From: JAXMCK01 sp046349395
GTDB taxonomy: Bacteria > Pseudomonadota > Alphaproteobacteria > Geminicoccales > Geminicoccaceae
Length of the DNA: 64,000 nucleotides
Reading direction: 5' to 3'
Assembly (NCBI GenBank): GCA_046349395.1
Contig: JAXMCK010000006.1
Location: 372,001-436,000 of the forward strand
Of the stretch, positions 36,877 to 46,449 are shown piece by piece. Every line of letters begins with the position of its first letter. Positions within the stretch are counted from its first letter, which is position 1. A program made the position numbers and the translations under genes. The notes below the pieces were generated by a model. It searched no databases. It was not told the origin of the DNA and was given only the letters and a program-made list of their open reading frames with translations.

Positions 36877-37872
36877 TCAGGCCGCCAGCTTCTGCCGCGC
36901 GCGGCGCTTCTCGGCATGGGCGAGTGCCGCCTCGCGCACCCAGCGGCCCTCGTCGTGGGCGCGGTTGCGCTGTTCCAGGCGCTGCCGGTTGCAGGGGCCG
37001 TTGCCCTTCAGCACCTCGTGGAACTCGGCCCAGTCGATCGGCCCGTGCTCGTAGTGGCCGGACGCCTCGTTCCACCGCAGCTCGGGGTCGGGGACCTTCA
37101 GGCCGATGCGCTCCGCCTGGGGGACGGTGACGTCGATGAATTTCTGGCGCAGCTCGTCGTTGCTGACGCGCTTGATCTTCCACTTCATCGACTGGACCGA
37201 ATGGATGCTGTCCTTGTCCGAGGGGCCGAACATCATGAGCGAGGGCCACCACCAGCGGTTCAGCGAGTCCTGGGCCATCTGCCGCTGCGCCGGGGTGCCG
37301 GTCGCCATCGCAATCATGATCTCGTAGCCCTGGCGTTGGTGGAAGCTCTCCTCCTTGCAGATGCGTACCATGGCGCGGGCGTAGGGGCCGTAGGAGCAAC
37401 GCTGCAGCGGCACCTGGTTCATGATCGCCGCCCCGTCGACGAGCCAGCCGATGGCCCCGATGTCGGCCCAGTTCAGCGTCGGGTAGTTGAAGATCGAGCT
37501 GTACTTCGCCCGGCCGTCGAGCAGCTGCTCGATCAGCTCGCCCCGGGACACGCCCAGCGTCTCGGCGGCGGAGTAGAGGTAGAGCCCGTGGCCGGCCTCG
37601 TCCTGGATCTTGGCCAAGAGGATGGCCTTGCGGCGGAGCGAAGGTGCCCGGGTGACCCAGTTGCCCTCGGGCAGCATGCCGACGATCTCGGAGTGGGCGT
37701 GCTGGGCGATCTGGCGGACGAGGGTGCGGCGGTAGGCGTCCGGCATCCAGTCCTGCGGCTCGATCTTGCGCTCGGCGTCGACCGCGGCCTGGAAGCGTTC
37801 GACGCGCCACTCGTCCTCGGCCGAGGGAGCCGCGGCCTTGCCGATCCTGCCGTCCAGACCCTGGGTGTACAT
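36877..37872 (-). CDS. paaA: phenylacetyl-CoA epoxidase catalytic subunit PaaA
   Basis: A 331-residue diiron monooxygenase that epoxidises the ring of phenylacetyl-CoA. Iron-ligand helices are seen in [16 protein letters not shown] (about residue 90-105), and [14 protein letters not shown] (about 170-183). GGAGG precedes the ATG at 37872. It heads the paaABCD operon; a perfect inverted repeat lies about 48 bases upstream. Confidence 0.96.
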   Translation of the reverse strand: MYTQGLDGRIGKAAAPSAEDEWRVERFQAAVDAERKIEPQDWMPDAYRRTLVRQIAQHAHSEIVGMLPEGNWVTRAPSLRRKAILLAKIQDEAGHGLYLYSAAETLGVSRGELIEQLLDGRAKYSSIFNYPTLNWADIGAIGWLVDGAAIMNQVPLQRCSYGPYARAMVRICKEESFHQRQGYEIMIAMATGTPAQRQMAQDSLNRWWWPSLMMFGPSDKDSIHSVQSMKWKIKRVSNDELRQKFIDVTVPQAERIGLKVPDPELRWNEASGHYEHGPIDWAEFHEVLKGNGPCNRQRLEQRNRAHDEGRWVREAALAHAEKRRARQKLAA

Positions 37873-37919
37873 CGAGCCTCCGCGCCGATCCGGTGGGAGT
37901 TGGAACAATCTGGAATATG

Positions 37920-37932
37920 GCACCGATGGTGC
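37920..37932. promoter_or_regulatory. inverted repeat upstream of paaA
   Basis: GCACC-GAT-GGTGC is a perfect 13-base inverted repeat, 48 bases before the paaA ATG. It could be the operator of a phenylacetyl-CoA-responsive repressor; no such regulator gene is in the window. Confidence 0.4.
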
Positions 37933-37965
37933 ACATCGTCCAAGGCCCGCGGCGTTAAGATGCGG

Positions 37966-38253
37966 TCAGGGGAGCGGCATGTCGGCAGGCGGGCCGATGC
38001 CGACACTGCGGGCCGCCTCCTGCGCCTCGGCCAGGGCGAGATACCATGCCTTGCTGCCGGGTTCGGGGTCGGGGCGGAAATAGCCGCCGAGGAGTTGCTC
38101 TTCACGACCATGGTCGGGGCGGTCGTAGCACCAGCTCCAAGCCAGCGTCTGATAGCACAGCACGACCTGCTGCGGTCCCGGCGGCGGCGGGGGCGGCTGG
38201 GTGCAGGCCGCGAGGGCCAGGAGGACGAGGCAGGTCGAGCACGGCGCTTGCAT
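37966..38253 (-). CDS. small lipoprotein, unknown
   Basis: A 95-residue protein with a lipobox, LALAACTQ, after a short signal, giving Cys 17 as the lipidated residue. A proline run (PPPPPP) follows, then an aromatic-rich part (CYQTLAWSWCYDRP) with two cysteines. No family recognised. It probably sits in the outer membrane or periplasm. Confidence 0.65.
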   Translation of the reverse strand: MQAPCSTCLVLLALAACTQPPPPPPGPQQVVLCYQTLAWSWCYDRPDHGREEQLLGGYFRPDPEPGSKAWYLALAEAQEAARSVGIGPPADMPLP

Positions 38254-38331
38254 GGCAGGCGACGGGTGTAGCGCCGAATCGCGGAAGATTGGTTAACGTG
38301 GGTGCCGCCACCCCGGCAGGAGGACGCGTCC

Positions 38332-38940
38332 ATGCGCTTTACGGCCCTTCTCGTGTGCATCGGCCTGCTCGGCGGCGTGGCGGCCGCGCGGGCCGCCGAT
38401 CCGGTCGGATCGGTGACGCGGCAGCAGGGGAGCGTGGTCGTGCTGCGCGGGACGGCACCAGAGCCGCTGATCGTGGGCTCGTCCGTGTTCGCGGCCGACA
38501 ATGTGCGGACCGGGCCGGCGTCGAAGGTGCGGATCGAGGGCGGCGACGGGCTCGTCATCGTCATCGGGCCGGCCAGCGAGGTGATGATCGCCCGCTATGT
38601 CCGCGAGCCCGGCCATGGGCTGGTCGAGGCGGCGCTGAGCCTCGTGCGGGGGATCGTGCGGCTGGTCGGCGAGCCGACGGCGGGGCCGCGGCGGATCGAG
38701 GTCGACACGGCGACCGCCCTCGCCTCCGTGCGCTCGACGGACTGGCTGGTCGACCTGACCGAGAAGGGCACGGGCGTCTTCGTCGCCCGGGGCTCGGTCG
38801 AGGTCCGCGGGCGGGCTGGAGGTGCGGTGGTCCTCGCTCCCGGCGAGGGTACCGACGTGGCGGCGGGGCAGCAGCCGACAGCGCCGAAGCGCTGGGGGGC
38901 GGCGCGCCGCGACGCGGCACTGGCGCGAACGGATCTGTGA
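38332..38940 (+). CDS. FecR-domain periplasmic protein
   Basis: A 202-residue protein with a signal peptide (MRFTALLVCIGLLGGVAAARA) and one FecR/DUF domain (about 25-150): GSVVVLRGTAPEPLIVGSSV, then VRTGPASKVRIEGGDG. The layout is the stand-alone FecR-fold seen next to CHASE2 cyclases rather than sigma-regulator FecR with a membrane helix. It ends at TGA overlapping the GTG of the cyclase gene, so they are coupled. A sensing role with the cyclase is inferred. Confidence 0.82.
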   Translation: MRFTALLVCIGLLGGVAAARAADPVGSVTRQQGSVVVLRGTAPEPLIVGSSVFAADNVRTGPASKVRIEGGDGLVIVIGPASEVMIARYVREPGHGLVEAALSLVRGIVRLVGEPTAGPRRIEVDTATALASVRSTDWLVDLTEKGTGVFVARGSVEVRGRAGGAVVLAPGEGTDVAAGQQPTAPKRWGAARRDAALARTDL

Positions 38941-40943
38941 ACCTCCGGGCAGCCGGGGTCGGGTTCTGGCCGCGGCTGTCGATCGGGCTGGCGGTCGGGC
39001 TGCTGGCGCTGGCCGGCATGGCTCTGCCGCCGGTGCGCTCGCTGGAACTGATGTCGCTGGACTGGCGGTTCCGGGTGCGCGGGCCGGTGGCACCCAGCGG
39101 GAAGGTCGTGCTGGTCGTGGTCGACGACCGGACGATCGCCAAGGTGGGGCGATGGCCGCTGCCGCGCGAGGTGCTGGCGACGGCGGTCGACAGGCTTGCG
39201 GCCGGCGGGCCGAAGCTCGTGGCGCTCACACTGCTGCTCAGCGAGGCCGCACCGGGCCTCGAGAGCGATCTGCGGGCGGCGTTGACCGAGGCGCGGGACC
39301 GGGCGGATCCGGACGTGGCCCGCCGGATCGATGCGGTGCTGGCGGCGGGCGACGCGGATGCGCGGCTGGCGGCATCGATCGCGCGGGCGAACGAGGTTGT
39401 GCTGCCTTACGCCTTCCTGCCGGGCGGTGCGGGTGCCACCACCGGCATGGTGCCGCCCTGGATCGCGGCGACGGCGTTTCCGGTCATCACCGGCATGCCG
39501 CGGGAGCCGCAGGCGCGGGCGCAAGCACTGCTGGCGCCGGCCCAGGGGATCGCCGGGGCGGCCCTCTCGAACGGGCACACCAACCTGCTGCTCGATACGG
39601 ACGGGGCGCTGCGCTTCGACCTGCCGGGCGTGGCGTTCGGCGACGACGTTTATCCGTCTCTGGCGCTGGAGACGGTTCGCCTGTTCCAGAGTGTGCCGCG
39701 GGCGGACATGGCGTTCCGGGCCGGGGCGGCGATCGATCTGGGCCAGCGCGCGCTGCCGTTGGACGGCGACGACCGCTACCTCGTGGCGCCGCTGGGCCCC
39801 CGAGGTACGCTGCCGGTCTACAGCCTGGGCGACGTGCTGGACGGTCGGGTCGGCGCCGACGCGCTGCGGGGCCGGATCGTGGTGCTGGGGGCGGATGCGG
39901 AGGGGGCCGGCGCCCATTTCCGAACCGCTTTCGGCAGCGGCGTGTCCGGGGTCGAGCATGTCGGCACGGTGATCGAGAACATGCTGGGCGATACCGGCCT
40001 CGTGCGCACGGCGCCGGTGCGGGCCGCCGAGATCGTGGGCATCCCCCTGCTGGCGCTGGGGGCGGCCTTCGCCGCGGGCCGGCGCTCGCTGCCGGTGTCG
40101 CTGCTGGCCATGGTCCTGCTGGCGGCGGCCTGGGTCGGTCTGGCCCTCTTTCTGTTCCTCGACGCGCGGGTGTGGCTGCTGCTGGTGCTGCCCGTGCTGG
40201 CGGTGGCGGTGGCCGGCGGGACCGTCGAGGGCTTGCGGATCCTGGCCGACCAGCGACGGCGGCGGGCGCTGGAGCGGCAGCGGGTCAATCTCTCGCGCTA
40301 CTTCGCCCCCACGCTCGTCGACCGGCTGGCGGCGACGGACCGGGCGTTCGCGGCCGACCGTGGGCTGGAGGCGGCGGTGATGTTCGTCGACATCATCGGC
40401 TTCACGGCGGCCAGCGAGCACCTGTCAGCGGCGGCGGCGATGGACCTGCTGCGCGCCTTCCATGCCAGGGTCGAGACGGCCGTGTTCGCCCACCTCGGCA
40501 TGGTCGACAAATACATGGGGGACGGGGCGCTGGCCGTGTTCGGCGTGCCCGATCCGACCGGGACGGAATCGGCCGATGCGGTGCGGGCGGCGCGGCGGCT
40601 GATCGCCGAACTGGCGGCGTGGAACGTGGAGCGGACCGCGGCAGGCGACGCGCCGGTGCGGATCGGCATCGGCCTGCATCTGGGGCCGGTGCTGGCCGGC
40701 GACATCGGCGGGCCGCGGCAGGTCCAGTACACGGTGATCGGCGACACCGTGAACGTCGCGAGTCGGCTGGAACATCTGACCCGCGAGTGCGTGGCGGCCG
40801 TCGTGGCCTCCGACGCGCTTGTCGAGGCGGCGCGGGCGCAGGCCGAGGACCGGCTTCTCGACGGCTTCGAGCCCCTGCCGGCTCGGCAGGTCAGGGGCCG
40901 GGCGGGCGAGCTTCGGCTCTGGCGCCTGCCCGCAGCGGCTTGA
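38937..40943 (+). CDS. CHASE2-domain adenylate cyclase
   Basis: A 668-residue membrane cyclase. One N-terminal helix (about 12-30), periplasmic CHASE2 domain (about 35-345), three helices (about 365-382, 386-407, 411-432), and a class III cyclase domain (about 470-640). Metal ligands D485 in MFVDIIGFT and D529 in MGDG; base-selecting K525 and T599 (the ATP-specific Lys/Thr set of class IIIb); N606 and R610 stabilise the transition state. All catalytic residues are present, so cAMP synthesis is expected. The GTG start overlaps the FecR gene's stop codon. Confidence 0.92.
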   Translation: MNLRAAGVGFWPRLSIGLAVGLLALAGMALPPVRSLELMSLDWRFRVRGPVAPSGKVVLVVVDDRTIAKVGRWPLPREVLATAVDRLAAGGPKLVALTLLLSEAAPGLESDLRAALTEARDRADPDVARRIDAVLAAGDADARLAASIARANEVVLPYAFLPGGAGATTGMVPPWIAATAFPVITGMPREPQARAQALLAPAQGIAGAALSNGHTNLLLDTDGALRFDLPGVAFGDDVYPSLALETVRLFQSVPRADMAFRAGAAIDLGQRALPLDGDDRYLVAPLGPRGTLPVYSLGDVLDGRVGADALRGRIVVLGADAEGAGAHFRTAFGSGVSGVEHVGTVIENMLGDTGLVRTAPVRAAEIVGIPLLALGAAFAAGRRSLPVSLLAMVLLAAAWVGLALFLFLDARVWLLLVLPVLAVAVAGGTVEGLRILADQRRRRALERQRVNLSRYFAPTLVDRLAATDRAFAADRGLEAAVMFVDIIGFTAASEHLSAAAAMDLLRAFHARVETAVFAHLGMVDKYMGDGALAVFGVPDPTGTESADAVRAARRLIAELAAWNVERTAAGDAPVRIGIGLHLGPVLAGDIGGPRQVQYTVIGDTVNVASRLEHLTRECVAAVVASDALVEAARAQAEDRLLDGFEPLPARQVRGRAGELRLWRLPAAA

Positions 40944-40997
40944 CGCGTCCGTCCGGGGGCACGATGGCTGGCCCGCGCTCAGCCCGAGGGGATCACG

Positions 40998-41552
40998 ATG
41001 CGACTGCTGCTCCTGCTCTCATGCCTGGCCCTCGCCGCCTGTGCCAGCAGCGGGACCGCACCGCAGGCGACCGACACCAGCAATGTCGGGGCCGCACGCC
41101 AGATGCTCGCCGCCCAGTCCCGCGGCGGGCCGGTGCCGCTCGTCGTCGCGGGGCCGACGGGTGGGCGGACGGCATCCAGGGTCGGCATCGAGGCGGGGCG
41201 AGGCGTGCGTGGCCTCGCCGTGCGGTTCGTGCCGATGCCGCCGGTGGCAGGCCAGGGCCGGCTCGTCCTCTGGTTCGATCCGCCGGCGGCCACGACGTCG
41301 GACGTCGTCTGCTCCCGCCTCAACGGGTCGTCCGTCGCCGAGGGCACGCCCAGCAGCCTGACGGCCGTCTGGTGCGTGGACGACAAGCCGGTCGCCGAGG
41401 TGAACGGCTCGATCGAGGGTACCGGTGCCGACCAGGTCGACCGCCTCGTCTGGCGCTCGACCTCGCGCCTCTTCCCCGACGACTATCAGGACACCTACGG
41501 CTTCAATCTGTTCGGCAACCGGGTGAATTTCGGCGGCTGGTTCGGTCTGTAG
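40998..41552 (+). CDS. lipoprotein, unknown
   Basis: A 184-residue protein with a lipobox (LALAACAS, Cys 15). The rest is rich in Gly, Val and Pro with a beta-like pattern, two cysteines (VVCSRLNG and VWCVDDK) and a C-terminal aromatic end (NFGGWFGL). No family recognised. It lies 54 bases after the cyclase gene and could be part of that transcript. Confidence 0.7.
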   Translation: MRLLLLLSCLALAACASSGTAPQATDTSNVGAARQMLAAQSRGGPVPLVVAGPTGGRTASRVGIEAGRGVRGLAVRFVPMPPVAGQGRLVLWFDPPAATTSDVVCSRLNGSSVAEGTPSSLTAVWCVDDKPVAEVNGSIEGTGADQVDRLVWRSTSRLFPDDYQDTYGFNLFGNRVNFGGWFGL

Positions 41553-41750
41553 TCCTCGCGGTAGGCAGCGTACCCGTCGGACGGCGCCGGCGAGGCCGCC
41601 GCCGACGCGGATTTACTGGCAGGTGATTTAGCGTCGAGGTCGGAACCGGGCTGCGGCCATCGGGCCGAGCCAAGGTGCGGGCGGCGTTGCGCGGGCATCG
41701 GGATTGCCTAAGTTGATGCCATAGCCCGCCGATCGAGCGTCGTTGAATCC

Positions 41751-42317
41751 ATGACCGTCACACCCTCCATTTCCACTCGCCGCCTGCTTTTGCGGCCTTG
41801 GCGCGACGGCGATCTGCAGCCATTCGCGGCGCTCAATGCCGACCCGCGGGTGACCGAGTACTTTCCGGAAACGATCGACCGGGCAGAGAGCGACGAGACG
41901 GTCGCCTATATCCGCGAGCATTTCGAACGGCACGGCTTCGGGCCATGGGCGGTCGAGGAGTCGGCCAGTGGCGAGTTCATCGGCTGTGTCGGCCTGCTGG
42001 TGCCGAGCTTCGAGGCGCCGTTCATGCCCTGTGTCGAGATCCTCTGGCGTCTCGCGCACGAGCATTGGGGCAAGGGCTACGCGACCGAGGCGGCGTCGGC
42101 GTGCCTCGACGAGGCTTTCGGCCCGGTGGGGCTGGACGAGGTCGTGGCGTTCACCGTTCCGGGCAACCTTCGCTCGCGGGCGGTGATGGAGCGACTGGGC
42201 ATGAGGCACGCGGCAGACGAGGACTTCCTGCACCCCGAGGTGCCGGAAGGCCATCCGCTGCAGCTGCACATGCTCTACCGGCTGTCGCGGGAGGCGTGGG
42301 CCAGCCGCAGGTCGTAG
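41751..42317 (+). CDS. GNAT family N-acetyltransferase (RimJ/RimL type)
   Basis: A 188-residue acetyltransferase. The N terminus has TRRLLLRPWRDGDLQPF, the acetyl-CoA loop is HEHWGKGYATEAA (about residue 103), and FTVPGNLRSRAVMERLGM lies near 140. This is the ribosomal-protein/antibiotic acetyltransferase subgroup; the acceptor substrate is unknown. Confidence 0.9.
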   Translation: MTVTPSISTRRLLLRPWRDGDLQPFAALNADPRVTEYFPETIDRAESDETVAYIREHFERHGFGPWAVEESASGEFIGCVGLLVPSFEAPFMPCVEILWRLAHEHWGKGYATEAASACLDEAFGPVGLDEVVAFTVPGNLRSRAVMERLGMRHAADEDFLHPEVPEGHPLQLHMLYRLSREAWASRRS

Positions 42318-42327
42318 CGAGGCCGCG

Positions 42328-43263
42328 TCAGTATTTCAGGCCGGTGTCGCAGAGCACGGTGGCGACGGTCCCGTCGGCCGGCAGCCGGCCGGATGCCAAG
42401 AGCGAAGCGGCAGCGCAGACATTGGCGGCGGCCGAGTAGCCGACATGCAGGCCCTCGCGGGTCGCCAACAGGCGGCGCCAGTGCCCGACCTCCTCGTCCG
42501 TCACGGGAAGGGACAGGTCCATGAGGCTGCCGTCCCAGTGCGGGGGCACGCTGCCGTAGCTCGTACCCTGGACGAGATGGCGTGGCTTGGTGACCGGCAG
42601 GCCGGCGAGGGGCCGGCAGCCTTCGGGCTCGACGGCGACACAGATCAGGCCGGGGTGCCGCTCACGCAGGGCGGCGGCGACGCCGAGGAAGGTCGCACCC
42701 GTGCCGACGGCGGCGACCCAGGCGTGGAGGCGGCCACCGCACTGCTCCCAGATCTCGGGGGCGGTCGTGTCACGGTGCGCCTGCACGCCTTCGGCTGCAT
42801 GGAACTGGTCGACATAGTAGCCGCCCCGTTCGGCCGCGATCTGCCGGGCGGCATCGGCTGCGGCGGCCACGTCGGCACCGGTGACCTGTCCCGGGGCGCC
42901 GTCGATCTGGGGGACGAGCACGACCTCGGCACCGAGTGCTTCCAGCATCCGGGCGCGCTGCGGGCTGTTGCCGGCCGACATGGTGACGACGAGCGGATGG
43001 CCCAGGGCCGCGCAGACCACGGCCAGGCCCGCACCCATGTTGCCGCTGGTCATCTCGACGACGGGAGCCCCAGGGGCGAGCCGGCCGTCCTTGCGCGCGG
43101 CGAGAACGATGGCGCGGGCGGCGCGGTCCTTGATGCTGCCGCCGGGCTGCATGAACTCGGCCTTCGCCAGGATGCGGCCGGGCCCCGGATGGACGCGATC
43201 GAGGGCGATCAGCGGCGTGCGGCCGATCAGGTCGAGGGCGGAGGTCGAGACCGGCGGCAGCAT
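42328..43263 (-). CDS. cysteine synthase-like PLP enzyme
   Basis: A 311-residue fold-type II enzyme of the OASS/CBS group. Schiff-base Lys in PGGSIKDRAA (about residue 43), the TSGNMGAGLA loop (about 71) and GTGATFLGV near 170. In true cysteine synthase the loop reads TSGNTG; here Met replaces Thr, so a different amine or thiol substrate is possible. It is the last gene of the methylmalonyl-CoA mutase operon, ten bases after meaB. Confidence 0.85.
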   Translation of the reverse strand: MLPPVSTSALDLIGRTPLIALDRVHPGPGRILAKAEFMQPGGSIKDRAARAIVLAARKDGRLAPGAPVVEMTSGNMGAGLAVVCAALGHPLVVTMSAGNSPQRARMLEALGAEVVLVPQIDGAPGQVTGADVAAAADAARQIAAERGGYYVDQFHAAEGVQAHRDTTAPEIWEQCGGRLHAWVAAVGTGATFLGVAAALRERHPGLICVAVEPEGCRPLAGLPVTKPRHLVQGTSYGSVPPHWDGSLMDLSLPVTDEEVGHWRRLLATREGLHVGYSAAANVCAAASLLASGRLPADGTVATVLCDTGLKY

Positions 43264-43273
43264 GGGCGGACCC

Positions 43274-44284
43274 TCAGGCCCTGGCCTGCTCCTGAAAGGC
43301 GGACAGGACGCGCTCGGCGGCCCATGGTGGGGTGACCTGCCCCTCGGCGACCTCGCGCTCCAGCTCCGGCAACAGGTCACGGACCCGCGCGTCCGCGCGC
43401 AGGCGGTCCATGAGCCGGTCCTCCATGACGGACCAGAACCAGCGCACCTGCTGCTCGCGCCGGCGGGCGGCGAAATCGCCGGACGCGGCGAGCTTCTGGC
43501 GGTGGTCCTCCATCATCGTCCACAGCTCGGGCAGGCCGTCGCCGGTGAGGGCGGAGACGGGCAGCACGGTCGGCTGCCAGGCGGGGGTCAGCGGCTCGAT
43601 GATGCGGAGCGCATTGCGGTAGTGCTGGACGGCCATCTCGGCGCGGAGGCGATTGTCGCCGTCGGCCTTGTTGACGGCGATGAGGTCGGCGAGCTCGACG
43701 ATGCCCTTCTTGATGCCCTGAAGCTCGTCGCCGGCACCGGGCAGCATGAGGGCCAGGAAAAGGTCGACCATGCCGGCGACGACGGTCTCCGACTGGCCGA
43801 CACCCACGGTTTCGACCAGCACCACGTCGTAGCCCGTGGCCTCGCAGAGCAGCATCGTCTCGCGGGTCATCCGGGCGACGCCGCCCAGATGGCCCGAGGA
43901 GGGCGAGGGACGGATGAAGGCGGCGGGATCGACGGCGAGGCGGGCCATGCGGGTCTTGTCGCCCAGGATCGAGCCGCCGCTGCGCGAGCTGGAGGGGTCG
44001 ACCGCCAGCACGGCGACGCGGTGGCCCATGCCGGTGAGGCAGGTGCCGAAGGCGTCGATGAAGGTGCTCTTGCCGACGCCCGGCACGCCGGTGACGCCGA
44101 TGCGCCGCGCCTTGCCGGTGTAGGGCAGCAGGGCCTGGAGCAGCTCCTGCGCCCGCGCGCGGTGATCGGGACGCGTGCTCTCGATCATGGTGATGGAACG
44201 GGCCAGCACGGCCCGTTCGCCGGCGCGCAGGCGCGCCACCATCGTGTCCAGCTCGAAGGCCGGAGGTACGGCTCGCATCGCCAT
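43274..44284 (-). CDS. meaB: methylmalonyl-CoA mutase-associated GTPase MeaB
   Basis: A 336-residue G3E-class GTPase that protects and reloads cobalamin in methylmalonyl-CoA mutase. Walker A is GVPGVGKST (about 62-70), followed by VLAVDPSSSRSGGSILGDKT and ETVGVGQSE, and NKADGDN gives guanine specificity. The ATG lies 11 bases after mutB ends. Confidence 0.95.
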   Translation of the reverse strand: MAMRAVPPAFELDTMVARLRAGERAVLARSITMIESTRPDHRARAQELLQALLPYTGKARRIGVTGVPGVGKSTFIDAFGTCLTGMGHRVAVLAVDPSSSRSGGSILGDKTRMARLAVDPAAFIRPSPSSGHLGGVARMTRETMLLCEATGYDVVLVETVGVGQSETVVAGMVDLFLALMLPGAGDELQGIKKGIVELADLIAVNKADGDNRLRAEMAVQHYRNALRIIEPLTPAWQPTVLPVSALTGDGLPELWTMMEDHRQKLAASGDFAARRREQQVRWFWSVMEDRLMDRLRADARVRDLLPELEREVAEGQVTPPWAAERVLSAFQEQARA

Positions 44285-44295
44285 CGAAAGGTCGC

Positions 44296-46449
44296 TCAGG
44301 CGGCAGCGGCGCCGCTGTGGCCCAGATGCTCGCGTAAGCGGACGAGCAGGTCGATCGCGGCGTCGGCGATGATGGTGCCGGGCGGGAAGATCGCCTCGGC
44401 TCCGGCCGCCTTCAGCGCGTCGTAGTCCTGCGGCGGGATCACCCCGCCCACCACGATCATGATGTCGCCGCGACCCTTCTCGGCGAGGGCCGACTTCAGC
44501 TCTGGCACGAGTGTGAGGTGACCGGCGGCGAGGCTCGACACGCCGACGATGTGGACGTCGTTGTCGACCGCCTGCTGGGCGGCCTCGGCCGGCGTGGCGA
44601 AGAGCGGGCCGATATCGACGTCGAAGCCGAGGTCGGCGAAGGCCGTGGCGATCACTTTCTGGCCGCGGTCGTGCCCGTCCTGGCCGATCTTGGCGATCAG
44701 GATGCGGGGGCGGCGGCCCTCGTCGCGGGCGAAGGCCTCGACCAGCTGGCGCGCCTCTCTGATGCTCACGGGCTCTCCCACCTCACGGCCGTAGACACCG
44801 GCGATCGAGCGGATCTCGGCGACGTGGCGGCCCCAGACCTTCTCGAGAGAACTGGTGATCTCGCCGACGGTGGCGCGGGCGCGCGCCGCCTTCAGCGCCA
44901 GATCGAGGAGATTGCCCTCGCCGGTCTCGGCACAGCGGGTGAGCGCGTCGAGCGAGCGGCGCAGGGCCAGCTCGTCGCGGCTGGAGCGGAGCTGGTTCAG
45001 CTTCTCGATCTGCCGCGTGCGGACGGCGGAATTGTCGACCTTGAGGACGTCGACCTTCTCCTGCCGTTCCAGGCGGTACTTGTTCACGCCGACGACGGTC
45101 TGCTTGCCGCCGTCGATGCGGGCCTGGGTGCGGGCGGCCGCCTCCTCGATGCGCAGCTTCGGGATGCCCTGCTCGATGGCCCGCGCCATGCCGCCGCTGG
45201 CCTCGACCTCCTCGATGTGGGTCCAGGCGCGCTTGGCCAGCTCGTAGGTGAGGCGTTCCACGTAGTAGCTGCCGCCCCAGGGGTCGATCGAGCGGGTGAT
45301 TCCCGTCTCCTGCTGGATGAGAAGCTGCGTGTTGCGGGCGATGCGGGCCGAGGCGTCGGTCGGCAGGGCCAGCGCCTCGTCGAGCGCGTTGGTGTGCAGC
45401 GACTGGGTCGCCCCGTGGGTGGCGGCCAGCGCCTCGATGCAGGTGCGGGTGACGTTGTTGTAGACGTCCTGGGCGGTGAGCGACCAGCCCGAGGTCTGCG
45501 AGTGGGTGCGCAGGGCCAGCGACTTCGGGTTCTTGGCGCCGAACGGCCGGACGAGCTTCGCCCAGAGGAGGCGGGCGGCCCGCATCTTCGCCACCTCCAT
45601 GAAGTAGTTCATGCCGATGGCCCAGAAGAAGCTGAGCCGCGGCGCGAAGTCGTCGACACCCAGACCCGCCGACTGCCCGCAGCGGATGTATTCGATGCCG
45701 TCGGCCAGCGTATAGGCGAGCTCCAGGTCGGCGGTCGCCCCGGCCTCCTGCATGTGGTAGCCGGAGATGCTGATCGAGTTGAACTTCGGCATGTTCGCCG
45801 CGGTGAAGGCGAAGATGTCCGAGATGATCCGCATCGAGGGGGCGGGCGGGTAGATGTAGGTGTTGCGGACCATGAACTCCTTGAGGATGTCGTTCTGGAT
45901 GGTCCCGCTGAGCTTGCCGTGCTCGACGCCCTGCTCCTCGGCGGCGAGGATGTAGAGGGCCAAGACCGGCAGCACGGCCCCGTTCATGGTCATCGACACG
46001 CTCATCTGGTCGAGCGGGATGCCGTCGAACAGCGTGTGCATGTCGAGGATGGAGTCGATGGCCACACCGGCCATGCCGACATCGCCCGAGACGCGGGGAT
46101 GGTCGCTGTCATAGCCGCGGTGCGTGGCGAGGTCGAAGGCGACGCTGAGCCCCTTCTGCCCGGCGGCGAGGTTGCGCCGGTAGAAGGCGTTGCTGTCCTC
46201 GGCCGTGGAGAAGCCGGCATATTGCCGGATCGTCCAGGGCTGGGTCGTGTACATGGTCGGATAGGGGCCGCGCAGATAGGGCGCGATGCCGGGCCAGGTA
46301 TCGAGGAAGTCGAGGCCGTCGAGGTCGGCCGCGGTGTATACACCCTTGATGTCGATGCCTTCCGGCGTCGTCGTCGCCGCCTCGCCGGTGGCGGCGGGTG
46401 CGGGCTTCGGGCCCAGCGGCAGATCGGCGAAGTTCGGGATGCGGCTCAT
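44296..46449 (-). CDS. scpA: methylmalonyl-CoA mutase large (alpha) subunit
   Basis: A 717-residue B12 enzyme that interconverts succinyl-CoA and methylmalonyl-CoA for propionate and odd-chain or branched degradation. The TIM barrel (about 30-550) has [19 protein letters not shown], and [16 protein letters not shown]; the C-terminal cobalamin domain has the DxHxxG motif in [10 protein letters not shown]. It starts at ATG overlapping the mutA stop (ATGA). The alpha subunit is the catalytic one. Confidence 0.96.
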   Translation of the reverse strand: MSRIPNFADLPLGPKPAPAATGEAATTTPEGIDIKGVYTAADLDGLDFLDTWPGIAPYLRGPYPTMYTTQPWTIRQYAGFSTAEDSNAFYRRNLAAGQKGLSVAFDLATHRGYDSDHPRVSGDVGMAGVAIDSILDMHTLFDGIPLDQMSVSMTMNGAVLPVLALYILAAEEQGVEHGKLSGTIQNDILKEFMVRNTYIYPPAPSMRIISDIFAFTAANMPKFNSISISGYHMQEAGATADLELAYTLADGIEYIRCGQSAGLGVDDFAPRLSFFWAIGMNYFMEVAKMRAARLLWAKLVRPFGAKNPKSLALRTHSQTSGWSLTAQDVYNNVTRTCIEALAATHGATQSLHTNALDEALALPTDASARIARNTQLLIQQETGITRSIDPWGGSYYVERLTYELAKRAWTHIEEVEASGGMARAIEQGIPKLRIEEAAARTQARIDGGKQTVVGVNKYRLERQEKVDVLKVDNSAVRTRQIEKLNQLRSSRDELALRRSLDALTRCAETGEGNLLDLALKAARARATVGEITSSLEKVWGRHVAEIRSIAGVYGREVGEPVSIREARQLVEAFARDEGRRPRILIAKIGQDGHDRGQKVIATAFADLGFDVDIGPLFATPAEAAQQAVDNDVHIVGVSSLAAGHLTLVPELKSALAEKGRGDIMIVVGGVIPPQDYDALKAAGAEAIFPPGTIIADAAIDLLVRLREHLGHSGAAAA

